This document shows, in pieces, positions 24,624 through 32,127 of a DNA stretch of 64,000 bases. Below the pieces are notes generated by a model that saw only the letters and a list, made by a program, of their open reading frames with translations, ran no database searches and was not told the origin of the DNA. The translations under genes and the position numbers were made by a program. The stretch is from NCBI RefSeq assembly GCF_030866825.1, contig NZ_CP133020.1, positions 124,001-188,000 of the forward strand. The letters are read 5' to 3'. This DNA is from Rathayibacter sp. SW19 (GTDB taxonomy: Bacteria > Actinomycetota > Actinomycetes > Actinomycetales > Microbacteriaceae). Each line of letters starts with the position of its first letter. Position 1 is the stretch's first letter.

Positions 24624-24712
24624 GCGCGCCAATACTGAAGCGCGCCAATACTGAAGCGCGCCAATACCGAAGCGCGCCAATACCGAAGCGCGCCGGTACT
24701 GAAGCGCGCCGA
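24624..24712. repeat. Tandem array of a 16-bp unit
   Basis: Five complete copies of GCGCGCCAATACTGAA (variants ..TACCGAA, ..GGTACTGAA) at 24624, 24640, 24656, 24672 and 24688, plus a 9-bp partial copy. Located downstream of carD and directly against the stop codon of the next minus-strand gene. Non-coding; 16 bp does not preserve a frame. Confidence 0.9.
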
Positions 24713-25078
24713 TTAAGCGGCGCGCCTCGTCTCGAGCCCGGTCACATGGCGCGTTCGCGCTGCGTCCGCGCGCGCATGCCACGTGACCAGCAGCTCCTCG
24801 ATGGCGCTGTTTGTCATCTCGGTCGGATGATGGGCCAACTGGTCCGCGAACTCAGCGCGCTCTTCGCGGCTCAGGGTCCTCGCCCATGGGAATGCGACAA
24901 GGAGGCGGGAGTCTGCTTCCAGAGCGCGCAATACCGACTCATCGACATGCGCGCCGGCGCGTGCCTGGTGTGGGGCGGCAGTCGCCGCCCGGTTTTGTTG
25001 AGTCTTCACAACCGTTACAACACCGTGACACGCCGGTTTATTCTCGGGCGAGGTGCAGCCAGTGCATAGCCGAACCAT
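24713..25078 (-). CDS. Small hypothetical protein, possible antitoxin C-terminal-like
   Basis: 121 aa at most; ATG codons further inside are possible. The middle reads LEADSRLLVAFPWARTLSRE then a helical stretch and IEELLVTWHARADAART. This weakly recalls the C-terminal region of actinobacterial Phd-like antitoxin proteins, which have a similar LSPxERxxFA and WRATA pattern. The N-terminal 45 residues look non-native, so it may be a remnant. Its 3' end abuts the 16-bp array. No partner toxin is visible. Confidence 0.35.
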   Translation of the reverse strand: MVRLCTGCTSPENKPACHGVVTVVKTQQNRAATAAPHQARAGAHVDESVLRALEADSRLLVAFPWARTLSREERAEFADQLAHHPTEMTNSAIEELLVTWHARADAARTRHVTGLETRRAA

Positions 25079-25234
25079 CGGAGTTGCGCGGGTCGCGCCG
25101 CGGCGCGGTGCGGCGGCAAGCGACCACGTGATCCGGCGCGCCGCGTGCCGGCCCGTGTGCCGTCCTTCCTGCCAACCTGTGTGTCGCAGGTAGCGCTTTT
25201 GCTCTCACGACGATCTAGAGAGAGACTGTCAGGT

Positions 25235-25972
25235 ATGACGAACCCGGCTGCCGCCGAGGCAGCATCTGCACCACAGACTCCCAGCGCCCCAATTGAACAA
25301 CCCGATGGATACACCCTCTGGGCCGTGTTCCGTCGCGACCCGTCGAACCCCGACGATCTCGACGGGAGCGATGTGCCCGAGGCCGTCGCGCAACTGAACG
25401 CCATCGTGCGTTCCGTTGAAGACGAGGGTGTGAGCATCCGCGGCTTTTACGATGTTTCCGGCCTGCGGGCTGACGCCGACCTGATGGTGTGGCTGCACGG
25501 CCCTGTTCCCGAGACGCTGCAGTGGGCGATCCGCCAGCTGCGCCGCGCGCAGCTGCTCAAGTCGCTTCTGCCGGTCTGGAACGCGATGGGCGTGCACAGG
25601 GGGGCCGAGTTCAACAAGTCGCACGTTCCGGCTTTCCTGCGCGACACCGAACCGAAAGGCTGGCTGGCCGTCTACCCGTTCGTGCGTTCGTACGACTGGT
25701 ACCTGCTTGCGCCCGAGGATCGCAGCCGAATGCTCTCCGAGCACGGCAGGCGCGGTGCCGCGTATCGCTCGGTGCTCTCGAACACGGTTGCGGCGTTCGC
25801 GCTCGGCGACTACGAGTGGATCGTGCCGTTGGAGTCGGATGAGCTGACCGACCTCGTCGATCTGATGCGCGACCTGCGCGCTGTGGACGCCCGACTGCAC
25901 GTGCGCGAAGAGATCCCGTTCTTCACGGGGCGCCGCGTCGAGACGGCGGAGATCCCGGAGATTCTGCAGTGA
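25235..25972 (+). CDS. hemQ: Hydrogen peroxide-dependent heme synthase (coproheme decarboxylase)
   Basis: 245 aa from the ATG at 25235. Chlorite-dismutase fold enzyme that decarboxylates two propionates of iron-coproporphyrin III to give heme b, the last step of the coproporphyrin route. Typical segments are YTLWAVFRRDP, KGWLAVYPFVRSYDWYLLAP and SEHGRRG, the last probably holding the proximal heme His. An Ala/Pro-rich N-terminus is variable. Its TGA overlaps a GTG that opens a 23-codon ORF leading to hemH. Presence of hemQ defines the actinobacterial/firmicute pathway variant. Confidence 0.95.
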   Translation: MTNPAAAEAASAPQTPSAPIEQPDGYTLWAVFRRDPSNPDDLDGSDVPEAVAQLNAIVRSVEDEGVSIRGFYDVSGLRADADLMVWLHGPVPETLQWAIRQLRRAQLLKSLLPVWNAMGVHRGAEFNKSHVPAFLRDTEPKGWLAVYPFVRSYDWYLLAPEDRSRMLSEHGRRGAAYRSVLSNTVAAFALGDYEWIVPLESDELTDLVDLMRDLRAVDARLHVREEIPFFTGRRVETAEIPEILQ

Positions 25973-26040
25973 CGGATTTCGATGCGATCCTGCTGGCCGG
26001 CTTCATCTGGGTGGCGCAGTGCCGGGGGGTGCTGCAGTGA
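25969..26040 (+). CDS. 23-codon ORF from a partial duplication of the hemH start
   Basis: GTG at 25969 overlaps the hemQ stop; the TGA at 26038-26040 overlaps the hemH GTG at 26037. The first 12 codons (VTDFDAILLAGF) copy the hemH N-terminus (VTDFDAILLASF). At DNA level 25964-26004 repeats 26032-26072 with two mismatches over 41 bp. The ORF therefore bridges hemQ and hemH with two GTGA overlaps. It probably acts as a coupling leader and not as a protein. Confidence 0.6.
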   Translation: MTDFDAILLAGFIWVAQCRGVLQ

Positions 26041-27191
26041 CGGATTTCGATGCGATTCTGCTGGCCAGCTTCGGCGGGCCCGAAGGGCAGGATGACGTCA
26101 TCCCGTTCCTGCGCAATGTGACTCGAGGGCGCGGCATTCCGGATGAGCGCCTCGAAGAAGTCGCAACGCACTACCGCCACTTCGGCGGTGTCAGCCCGAT
26201 CAACGCGCAGAACCGTGCGTTGAAGGCCGCTCTCGAAACCGAACTGGCGCGGCGCGGAATCGACCTCCCGGTGTACTGGGGCAATCGCAATTGGGCGCCG
26301 TACTTCGCGGACACGGTGCGCGCCGCTCACGCCGCAGGCGATGACCGGCTGCTGGCCGTTGTCACGAGCGCGTACACGTCATACTCCGGCGTCGGTCAGT
26401 ACCGCGAAGACTTCGAACAGGCGCTCGCCGACGTCGAGGTAAGCGGTGACGCGCGGGGCGTCACCATCGATCGCGTCCGCGAATACTTCGACCACCCCGG
26501 CTTCGTCACACCCTTCATCGAGGGCGTGCGTGCGGCGCTCGAACGGCTCAGTGCCCCTCCCAGCACTGCCCCTCCCAGCAGTGCCCCTCCCAGCACTGCC
26601 CCTCCCAGCAGTGCCTCTCCCAGCAGTGCGGATGCTGTTGCCCGCGATTCCCTGCACCTCCTGTTCGTGACGCACTCGATCCCGACCACGGCGGCAGACG
26701 CATCCGGTGCAGAGTCCGCTGCTACTGAGTTCGGGCCGGGCGGCGCTTACGTCGCCCAGCATCGTGCGGTGGCAGAGGTCATCGCCCGTGAAGCCGCGCC
26801 GGGGCTGCCGTATTCGCTCGTCTACCAGTCGCGGTCGGGGTCGCCGCAAACGCCGTGGCTTGAACCGGACATCAATGACGCGATCGACGAGCTCGCGGCT
26901 GGCGGGCAAGTGAGGGCCGTCATCATCGTGCCGTTCGGCTTCGTCAGCGACCACATGGAAGTGCTCTGGGATCTTGACAATGAGGCCAAAGCCACTGCAA
27001 CACGGCACGGCATTCTCGCCGAGAGGGTGCCGACACCCGGCACGCACCCCGCGTTCGTCGCCGGTCTCGTGGATCTGATTCTCGAACGGCTGAACGACGT
27101 GCCCGATGCCGACCGCGCACGCCTGACTCCTCTCGGCCCCTGGCCGGACCAGGCGAGCGTCGGTGCTCGTGAGGAGTCCCGAGCACGATGA
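26037..27191 (+). CDS. hemH: Coproporphyrin ferrochelatase
   Basis: 384 aa from the GTG at 26037 (family start VTDFDAILLASFGGPEG). Inserts Fe2+ into coproporphyrin III. Landmarks are HFGGVSPINAQNRAL, VTSAYTSYSGVGQYRED, the His in LLFVTHSIP and the Glu-containing IIVPFGFVSDHMEVLWDLD. A Ser/Ala/Pro insertion encoded by five 15-bp units (26550-26624) follows VRAALERL; it lengthens a loop. It overlaps hemC by 4 bp. The start region is duplicated upstream. Confidence 0.95.
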   Translation: MTDFDAILLASFGGPEGQDDVIPFLRNVTRGRGIPDERLEEVATHYRHFGGVSPINAQNRALKAALETELARRGIDLPVYWGNRNWAPYFADTVRAAHAAGDDRLLAVVTSAYTSYSGVGQYREDFEQALADVEVSGDARGVTIDRVREYFDHPGFVTPFIEGVRAALERLSAPPSTAPPSSAPPSTAPPSSASPSSADAVARDSLHLLFVTHSIPTTAADASGAESAATEFGPGGAYVAQHRAVAEVIAREAAPGLPYSLVYQSRSGSPQTPWLEPDINDAIDELAAGGQVRAVIIVPFGFVSDHMEVLWDLDNEAKATATRHGILAERVPTPGTHPAFVAGLVDLILERLNDVPDADRARLTPLGPWPDQASVGAREESRAR

Positions 27192-28207
27192 CGAATGCGC
27201 TGCGCATCGGTACCCGCGGAAGCGAGCTGGCGCTCGCGCAGACGCGCGCGATCGCGAAGTCCCTGGGCGCGGCATCCGGTCTCGAGGTCGAGATCGTCAC
27301 AGTCACAACGCACGGGGACACCTCGCGCGAGTCCCTTTCGGCACTGGGTGGAACCGGTGTGTTCGCGAGTGCCCTGCGCGATGCGCTGTTGGACGGGCGC
27401 TGCGACGCCGTCGTGCACTCGCTCAAGGATCTGCCGACGGTGGCGGTTCCCGGTCTCACGATCGGCGCGATCCCTCGCCGAGCGGATGCCCGCGATGTGC
27501 TCTGCGCTCGCGACACATTGACACTGCACACACTCCCGAGCGGTGCCCGGGTCGGCACCGGCTCGCCTCGGCGCATCGCCCAGCTGCGGCAGGCGCGACC
27601 GGATGTCGAGGTCATCGACATCCGCGGCAACGTCGACACCCGGCTGAATCGCGTTTTCGGTGTCGATGCGACGGATGCCGATGCCCTCGACGCGATCATC
27701 CTCGCCGCTGCCGGGCTCGGCCGGCTTGGCCGAGCTGAGGCTGCAACGGACATGTTCTCGCTCTCCGACTGGCCGACCGCGCCGGGGCAGGGCGCGCTGG
27801 CGATCGAGGTGCGAGACGCCGACGCCCACGGTCGAGGCGCGCTCGCGGCGGCGTTGGCATCCGTCAATCATGTGACGACGAACGCGTGCGCGAGCGCAGA
27901 GCGGCTCGTGCTGGCCGGATTGGACGCCGGATGCTCCGCGCCGATCGGCACGACCGCGCAATTCGACGACGGCCTGTTCTTTCTCACGGCCACCGTGTAC
28001 AAACCGGATGGCACGCAGCGGATCACCAGTTCGCACGCTGCGACGCCCGACGCAACGACGTTGACTGCGCTTCTGGATACCGCCCGTGAGGTGTCTGAGC
28101 GGGTCGTCGCTGAGTTGCTTGAGGCAGGCGCTGGTGAATTGGCCCCGTCGCTATCGAGCGCGCCGAGGCCGCCGAGTGCGCCTGGCACACCGGGCAACGC
28201 GTCATGA
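27188..28207 (+). CDS. hemC: Porphobilinogen deaminase (hydroxymethylbilane synthase)
   Basis: 339 aa. Joins four porphobilinogen molecules into hydroxymethylbilane using a dipyrromethane cofactor. Visible motifs are IGTRGSELALAQTRAIA at the N-terminus, HSLKDLPT, GTGSPRRIAQL, the DIRGNVDTRLNR arginine cluster, and the cofactor Cys in LDAGCSAPIG. The final 20 residues are a Pro/Ser/Ala tail beyond the family end. Coupled by 4-bp overlaps to hemH before and hemD after. Confidence 0.96.
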   Translation: MTNALRIGTRGSELALAQTRAIAKSLGAASGLEVEIVTVTTHGDTSRESLSALGGTGVFASALRDALLDGRCDAVVHSLKDLPTVAVPGLTIGAIPRRADARDVLCARDTLTLHTLPSGARVGTGSPRRIAQLRQARPDVEVIDIRGNVDTRLNRVFGVDATDADALDAIILAAAGLGRLGRAEAATDMFSLSDWPTAPGQGALAIEVRDADAHGRGALAAALASVNHVTTNACASAERLVLAGLDAGCSAPIGTTAQFDDGLFFLTATVYKPDGTQRITSSHAATPDATTLTALLDTAREVSERVVAELLEAGAGELAPSLSSAPRPPSAPGTPGNAS

Positions 28208-29049
28208 TCATGACCGAGTATGACGAGCAAAGTTCGGGATGTCGCGGGCATTCTGCCGCGACCGGGCCGGTGCCGACCGTCCGTAATGCGCAAAAACCGT
28301 TGGCCGGCTGGCGCGTGCTCGTACCGCGCGGCGGGCCGTGGGGTGATTCCGTCGCGGCCGCGCTGAGGGAGCGTGGCGCGTCTCCTGTCGTCGCGGCGAT
28401 GATCAACTTCGCACCGACCGACGATGCTCCAGCGCTGCAGGCGGCGTTGAATGCGCTCGCCTCCGGCGCGTTCGACTGGATGACGATCACGAGTGCGACG
28501 ACCGTCGACGTGCTGTCCGCCTGGCGCGCCGTGGTGCCGGCAACGACGCGCATTGCCGTGGTGGGCGAGACGACGGCGGCCGCACTGATCGCGGCAGGAT
28601 ACAAGGTGGATCTTGTTCCGGCCGAGGACAATTCCGCACGCGGGTTGCTCACGGAGTGGGAGGCGGCCACGCACGGTATTGTGCCGCTGCACATCCTGAC
28701 GCTTCGCTCGGCGATCGCGAAGCCGCTCCTGACAGAGGGGCTCAAGCGGATCGGGCACAACGTGTCATCGGTCGTCGCATATCGAACGGTTGGCGTTCCG
28801 GTGCGAGATCAGGTCGTGCGCGATGTCGCCGAGGGTCGCATTCAGGCGATTCTCGTCACATCGGGGAGCGTCGCAGAGCAGGTGCAGACGCAGTTGGGGC
28901 CGGTGCCGGAGAGCACCCTGGTCGCCGCGATCGGTCCGCGTACGGCGAAAGACGCCGCCGCAGTCGGCCTGCGCGTCGACGTCGTCGCGGCCGAACGCAG
29001 TGCCGGGTCACTGATCGACGCGATCGCGGCAGCAGCGCACGCACACTAG
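28204..29049 (+). CDS. hemD: Uroporphyrinogen-III synthase
   Basis: 281 aa. Cyclises hydroxymethylbilane with D-ring inversion. The family is poorly conserved, but the two-domain pattern is clear: GWRVLVPRGGPWGDSVAAAL at the start, FDWMTITSATTVDVL, the hinge PAEDNSARGLL, and the second-domain ILVTSGSVAEQVQTQLG followed by AAIGPRTAKDAAAVGLRVD. ATG at 28204 overlaps hemC; a second ATG is at 28210. A palindromic repeat cluster follows before hemB. Confidence 0.92.
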   Translation: MIMTEYDEQSSGCRGHSAATGPVPTVRNAQKPLAGWRVLVPRGGPWGDSVAAALRERGASPVVAAMINFAPTDDAPALQAALNALASGAFDWMTITSATTVDVLSAWRAVVPATTRIAVVGETTAAALIAAGYKVDLVPAEDNSARGLLTEWEAATHGIVPLHILTLRSAIAKPLLTEGLKRIGHNVSSVVAYRTVGVPVRDQVVRDVAEGRIQAILVTSGSVAEQVQTQLGPVPESTLVAAIGPRTAKDAAAVGLRVDVVAAERSAGSLIDAIAAAAHAH

Positions 29050-29056
29050 CGTCCCG

Positions 29057-29251
29057 CGGTGGTCGAGTAGCGAGCGCCAGCACCCCGGTGGTCGAGTAGC
29101 GAGCGTCAGCGAGCGTATCGAGACCCTCGACCGCTGGAGCAGGGGTCTCGATACGCCTGCTCGCTGCGCTCGCGGGCTACTCGACCAACGAAGGGACGCT
29201 CGCGGGCCACTCGACCAACGATGGGATGCTCGCGGGCTACTCGACCAACCG
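29057..29251. repeat. Cluster of interspersed palindromic repeats between hemD and hemB
   Basis: Several TGGTCGAGTAGCGAGCG units, then GCGTATCGAGACCC (29113-29126) pairing perfectly with GGGTCTCGATACGC (29143-29156), then three inverse units of about 31 bp (CTCGCGGGCTACTCGACCAACG). It fills almost the whole gap. The 14-bp stem could end or attenuate transcription from the upstream heme genes. Confidence 0.85.
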
Positions 29252-29271
29252 GGCGGCGTAGGCTGATTCAA

Positions 29272-30450
29272 GTGAGTGACATTCTCCATCCGACCGTTCG
29301 ACCCCGCCGACTTCGCACCACCGCAGCGATGCGCCGCCTCACCGCAGAGACGCGCCTGCACCCGGCGGAACTGATTCTGCCTGTGTTCGTGCGCGAGGGT
29401 CTCACCGAGCCGCTCCCGTTGCAGCCGATGCCGGGCGTCGTTCAGCACAGCCTCGATTCGCTGCGGCGCGTGGCTGCGGATGCTGCGACCGCCGGCCTGG
29501 GCGGCATCATGCTCTTCGGCGTGCCCGAGACGCGCGACGCGATCGGGAGCGCTGCAAGCGAGCCCGACGGCATCCTGAACGTTGCAACGCGCGCCGTGAT
29601 CGCGGAGGTCGGCAACGCGATCGTCGTGCAGACCGACCTGTGTCTTGACGAGTTCACCGACCACGGGCACTGCGGGGTGCTGCGCCCTCCCCTTCGAGAC
29701 GGTCGCCCTTCGGCAAGCTCAGGGACCGGGACCTCCTCAGGGCAGGCGACACACTCAGGGAACGTGGTCGTCGACAACGACGCCACCCTCGAGCGCTACC
29801 GCGCCATGGCGATTGCACAAGCGGATGCCGGTTCTCACCTGCTCGGGCTCTCCGGCATGATGGACGGCCAAGTCGCCGCCGTGCGCGACGCGCTCGACGC
29901 GTCCGGCCACATCGACACCGCGATTCTCGCCTACGCCGCGAAGTATGCATCGAGTTTCTACGGGCCGTTCCGCGAGGCCGTCGATTCGCAGCTCGCCGGC
30001 GATCGCCGCAGCTATCAGCAGGATCCGGCGAACCGGCGCGAGGGGCTGCGCGAGGCGCGGCTCGATCTCGAGGAGGGCGCGGACATCCTGATGGTCAAGC
30101 CGGCGATGAGTTACCTCGACGTTCTCGCGGATGTCGCCGCGATGAGTGATGTGCCGGTTTGGGCATACCAGGTCTCGGGCGAATACGCGATGATCGAGGC
30201 CGCCGCGGCTCACGGTTGGATCGACCGGGAGCGCGCGATCACGGAGTCGCTGATCGGCATCAAGCGTGCGGGCGCGGACGCGATCCTCACCTATTGGGCA
30301 CTGGAGTTGGCGACGTCTCCCGAGCTTCTGTCGTTCCCTGCCCTTCGAGACGGCCGCCCTTCGGCAAGCTCAGGGACCGGGCCCTCTCAGGAACCGCGAA
30401 GCCGAAGGCCGGTCCCTGAGCGAAGCCGAAGGGCGGAGGACCTGAAATGA
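29272..30450 (+). CDS. hemB: Delta-aminolevulinic acid dehydratase (porphobilinogen synthase) with two repeat-derived segments
   Basis: 392 aa from the GTG at 29272; usual length is about 325-330. Condenses two aminolevulinates to porphobilinogen. Metal region DLCLDEFTDHGHCGVL, Schiff-base lysines in ILAYAAKYASSFYGPFREA and in DILMVKPAMSYLD. After HCGVL about 29 extra residues (29683-29769) are inserted; their core LRDGRPSASSGTG is translated palindromic repeat. The same peptide reappears in a 38-residue C-terminal extension after TSPELLSFPA. The insert lies in the metal-site lid loop, so activity may be altered. Overlaps hemL by 4 bp. Confidence 0.93.
   Translation: MSDILHPTVRPRRLRTTAAMRRLTAETRLHPAELILPVFVREGLTEPLPLQPMPGVVQHSLDSLRRVAADAATAGLGGIMLFGVPETRDAIGSAASEPDGILNVATRAVIAEVGNAIVVQTDLCLDEFTDHGHCGVLRPPLRDGRPSASSGTGTSSGQATHSGNVVVDNDATLERYRAMAIAQADAGSHLLGLSGMMDGQVAAVRDALDASGHIDTAILAYAAKYASSFYGPFREAVDSQLAGDRRSYQQDPANRREGLREARLDLEEGADILMVKPAMSYLDVLADVAAMSDVPVWAYQVSGEYAMIEAAAAHGWIDRERAITESLIGIKRAGADAILTYWALELATSPELLSFPALRDGRPSASSGTGPSQEPRSRRPVPERSRRAEDLK
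29691..29730. repeat. Palindromic-repeat arm inserted in frame inside hemB
   Basis: CCTTCGAGACGGTCGCCCTT then CGGCAAGCTCAGGGACCGGG, the same arm as in the copies at 10074 and 30341. Translated within HemB as PLRDGRPSASSGTG. Confidence 0.85.
30341..30437. repeat. Palindromic repeat forming the 3' end of hemB and the hemL ribosome site
   Basis: Arm CCGCCCTTCGGC..AGCTCAGGGACCGG is followed by the inverse arm CCGGTCCCTGAGCGAAGCCG then AAGGGCGG, giving a long hairpin inside the last codons of hemB. The right edge merges with GGAGG at 30435-30439, 7 nt before the hemL ATG, so the repeat probably affects hemL translation. Confidence 0.85.
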
Positions 30451-31943
30451 GTGCCAACGACGAGCTTTTCGCCCGTGCACAGCACGTGATCCCCGGCGGC
30501 GTCAACTCGCCCGTGCGGGCCTATCGGTCGGTCGGCGGCACGCCGCGCTTCATCGTCTCCGCGCGCGGTCCATACATTACGGATGCCGACGGGCGCGACT
30601 ATGTGGACCTCGTCGCGTCGTGGGGTCCCGCAATTCTCGGCCACGCGCATCCGGCCGTCGTGGCAGCGGTGCAGGATGCCGCCGCTCGCGGGCTGTCGTT
30701 CGGTGCATCGACGCCGGGCGAAACCGAGTTGGCCGAGCTCGTGATCGATCGGCTCACCGGGCCGCGCTGGGGCAGCCTGGGCGGCAGTGACCGTGCGTTG
30801 CCGGAGGTGCCGGGGGGTACGACCGCGCGAACGCTCGGCGAACTGCTGACCGATTTGCCGAACGACCTGAGCCTGGTTGACGAGTTGCGGCTCGTTTCGA
30901 CCGGCACCGAGGCGACGATGACGGCGATTCGGCTCGCACGCGGCTTCACCGGCCGAACGTTAATCGTCAAGTTTGCCGGCCACTATCACGGACACTCCGA
31001 CGGGCTGCTCGCCGATGCCGGTAGTGGGCTGGCCACGTTGGCGCTGCCGGCATCCGCCGGGGTGACGGCCGAGACAGCTGCGCAGACGCTGGTGATTCCG
31101 TACAACGATCGGTCGGCTGTGCAGGCCGTGTTCGCAGCGCACGGGCCGGACGTTGCGGCGGTCATCGTCGAGGCTGCCGCGGCGAACATGGGGGTCGTGC
31201 ACCCGGAGCCTGGGTTCAACGAGTTCTTGGTGACGACGGCGCATGAGAACGGGGCACTCGTGATCCTCGATGAGGTACTCACCGGCTTCCGAGTCGGACC
31301 TGCCGGCTGGTGGGGCCTGGAGATGTGGGCGTGGCAGCACCTTGGAATTGACGAGGTGCGCGAATTCTCGCAGCCCGGACCAGACGGTGAGCCCCAGCGT
31401 ATCGGGCCCATGCCGTATCTGCCCGATATCGTCACCTTCGGCAAGGTCGTCGGCGGTGGGATGCCTTTGGCGGCGCTCGGCGGTCGCCGCGAGATCATGG
31501 AGTACTTGGCGCCCGTCGGGCCGGTGTATCAGGCGGGCACACTGTCGGGCAACCCGTTGGCAGTGGCCGCGGGAATCGCGACGCTGACGGCGGCGGATGC
31601 TGGGGTGTATGCGCGGTTGAACGCCGTCGCCGCCGTGATCTCCGCGGCCACCTCGGATGCACTGAGCGCCGCCGGCGTTGCACACCACATGTCGCATGCG
31701 GGCAACCTGTTCAGCGTGCAGTTCTCCGAGCAGGCAGCAGTCGATTACGCCGGGGTTCAGGCGCAGGATGCGTTCCGCTACGGCCCGTTCTTCCACGCGA
31801 TGCTCGACGCGGGTGTTGCCCTGCCGCCGAGCGTGTTCGAGGCCTGGTTTGTGACGGCTGCGCACGATGACGCGGCGGTGACCCGCATTTTGGATGCGCT
31901 ACCGGCGGCGGCGCGAGCTGCGGCATCCGCTCGCCCTGCCTGA
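30447..31943 (+). CDS. hemL: Glutamate-1-semialdehyde 2,1-aminomutase
   Basis: 498 aa against the usual 430-445. PLP enzyme converting glutamate-1-semialdehyde to 5-aminolevulinate. Landmarks: IPGGVNSPVRAYRSVGG, LVSTGTEATMTAIRLARGFT, ILDEVLTGFRVG, and the PLP lysine in VTFGKVVGGGMPLAALGG. Extra residues are present in two places: about 40 between ELVIDRL and VDELRLVSTG, and about 25 between GWWGLE and PDIVTFGK. Neither contains the palindromic repeat. Last gene of the locus; its ribosome site lies at the edge of a repeat. Confidence 0.95.
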   Translation: MSANDELFARAQHVIPGGVNSPVRAYRSVGGTPRFIVSARGPYITDADGRDYVDLVASWGPAILGHAHPAVVAAVQDAAARGLSFGASTPGETELAELVIDRLTGPRWGSLGGSDRALPEVPGGTTARTLGELLTDLPNDLSLVDELRLVSTGTEATMTAIRLARGFTGRTLIVKFAGHYHGHSDGLLADAGSGLATLALPASAGVTAETAAQTLVIPYNDRSAVQAVFAAHGPDVAAVIVEAAAANMGVVHPEPGFNEFLVTTAHENGALVILDEVLTGFRVGPAGWWGLEMWAWQHLGIDEVREFSQPGPDGEPQRIGPMPYLPDIVTFGKVVGGGMPLAALGGRREIMEYLAPVGPVYQAGTLSGNPLAVAAGIATLTAADAGVYARLNAVAAVISAATSDALSAAGVAHHMSHAGNLFSVQFSEQAAVDYAGVQAQDAFRYGPFFHAMLDAGVALPPSVFEAWFVTAAHDDAAVTRILDALPAAARAAASARPA

Positions 31944-32058
31944 GGACGCCCTGCCTGAGCCCAGCGATAGTCTTCCGGACGAATGATGCCGCCGCGGCAC
32001 CATCACTCGTCCCAACGACTATCACTCGTTGGCGCGCGCCCAGATTTCAGCCGCGAGA

Positions 32059-32116
32059 GTGTCCATGTCGGACGAGAGCGCCTCGCGTTGCGGGCACTCT
32101 CGTCCGAAACGGACAC
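32059..32116. terminator. Long hairpin between convergent hemL and sugar permease
   Basis: GTGTCC-ATG-TCGGACGAGAG pairs with CTCTCGTCCGA-AAC-GGACAC around an 18-nt loop. There is no T-run, so it is a plausible but unproven bidirectional terminator. Just upstream (31979-32010) a second weaker inverted repeat (ACGAATGATG / CATCACTCGT) is present. Confidence 0.4.
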
Positions 32117-32127
32117 TGTCAGCGCAG

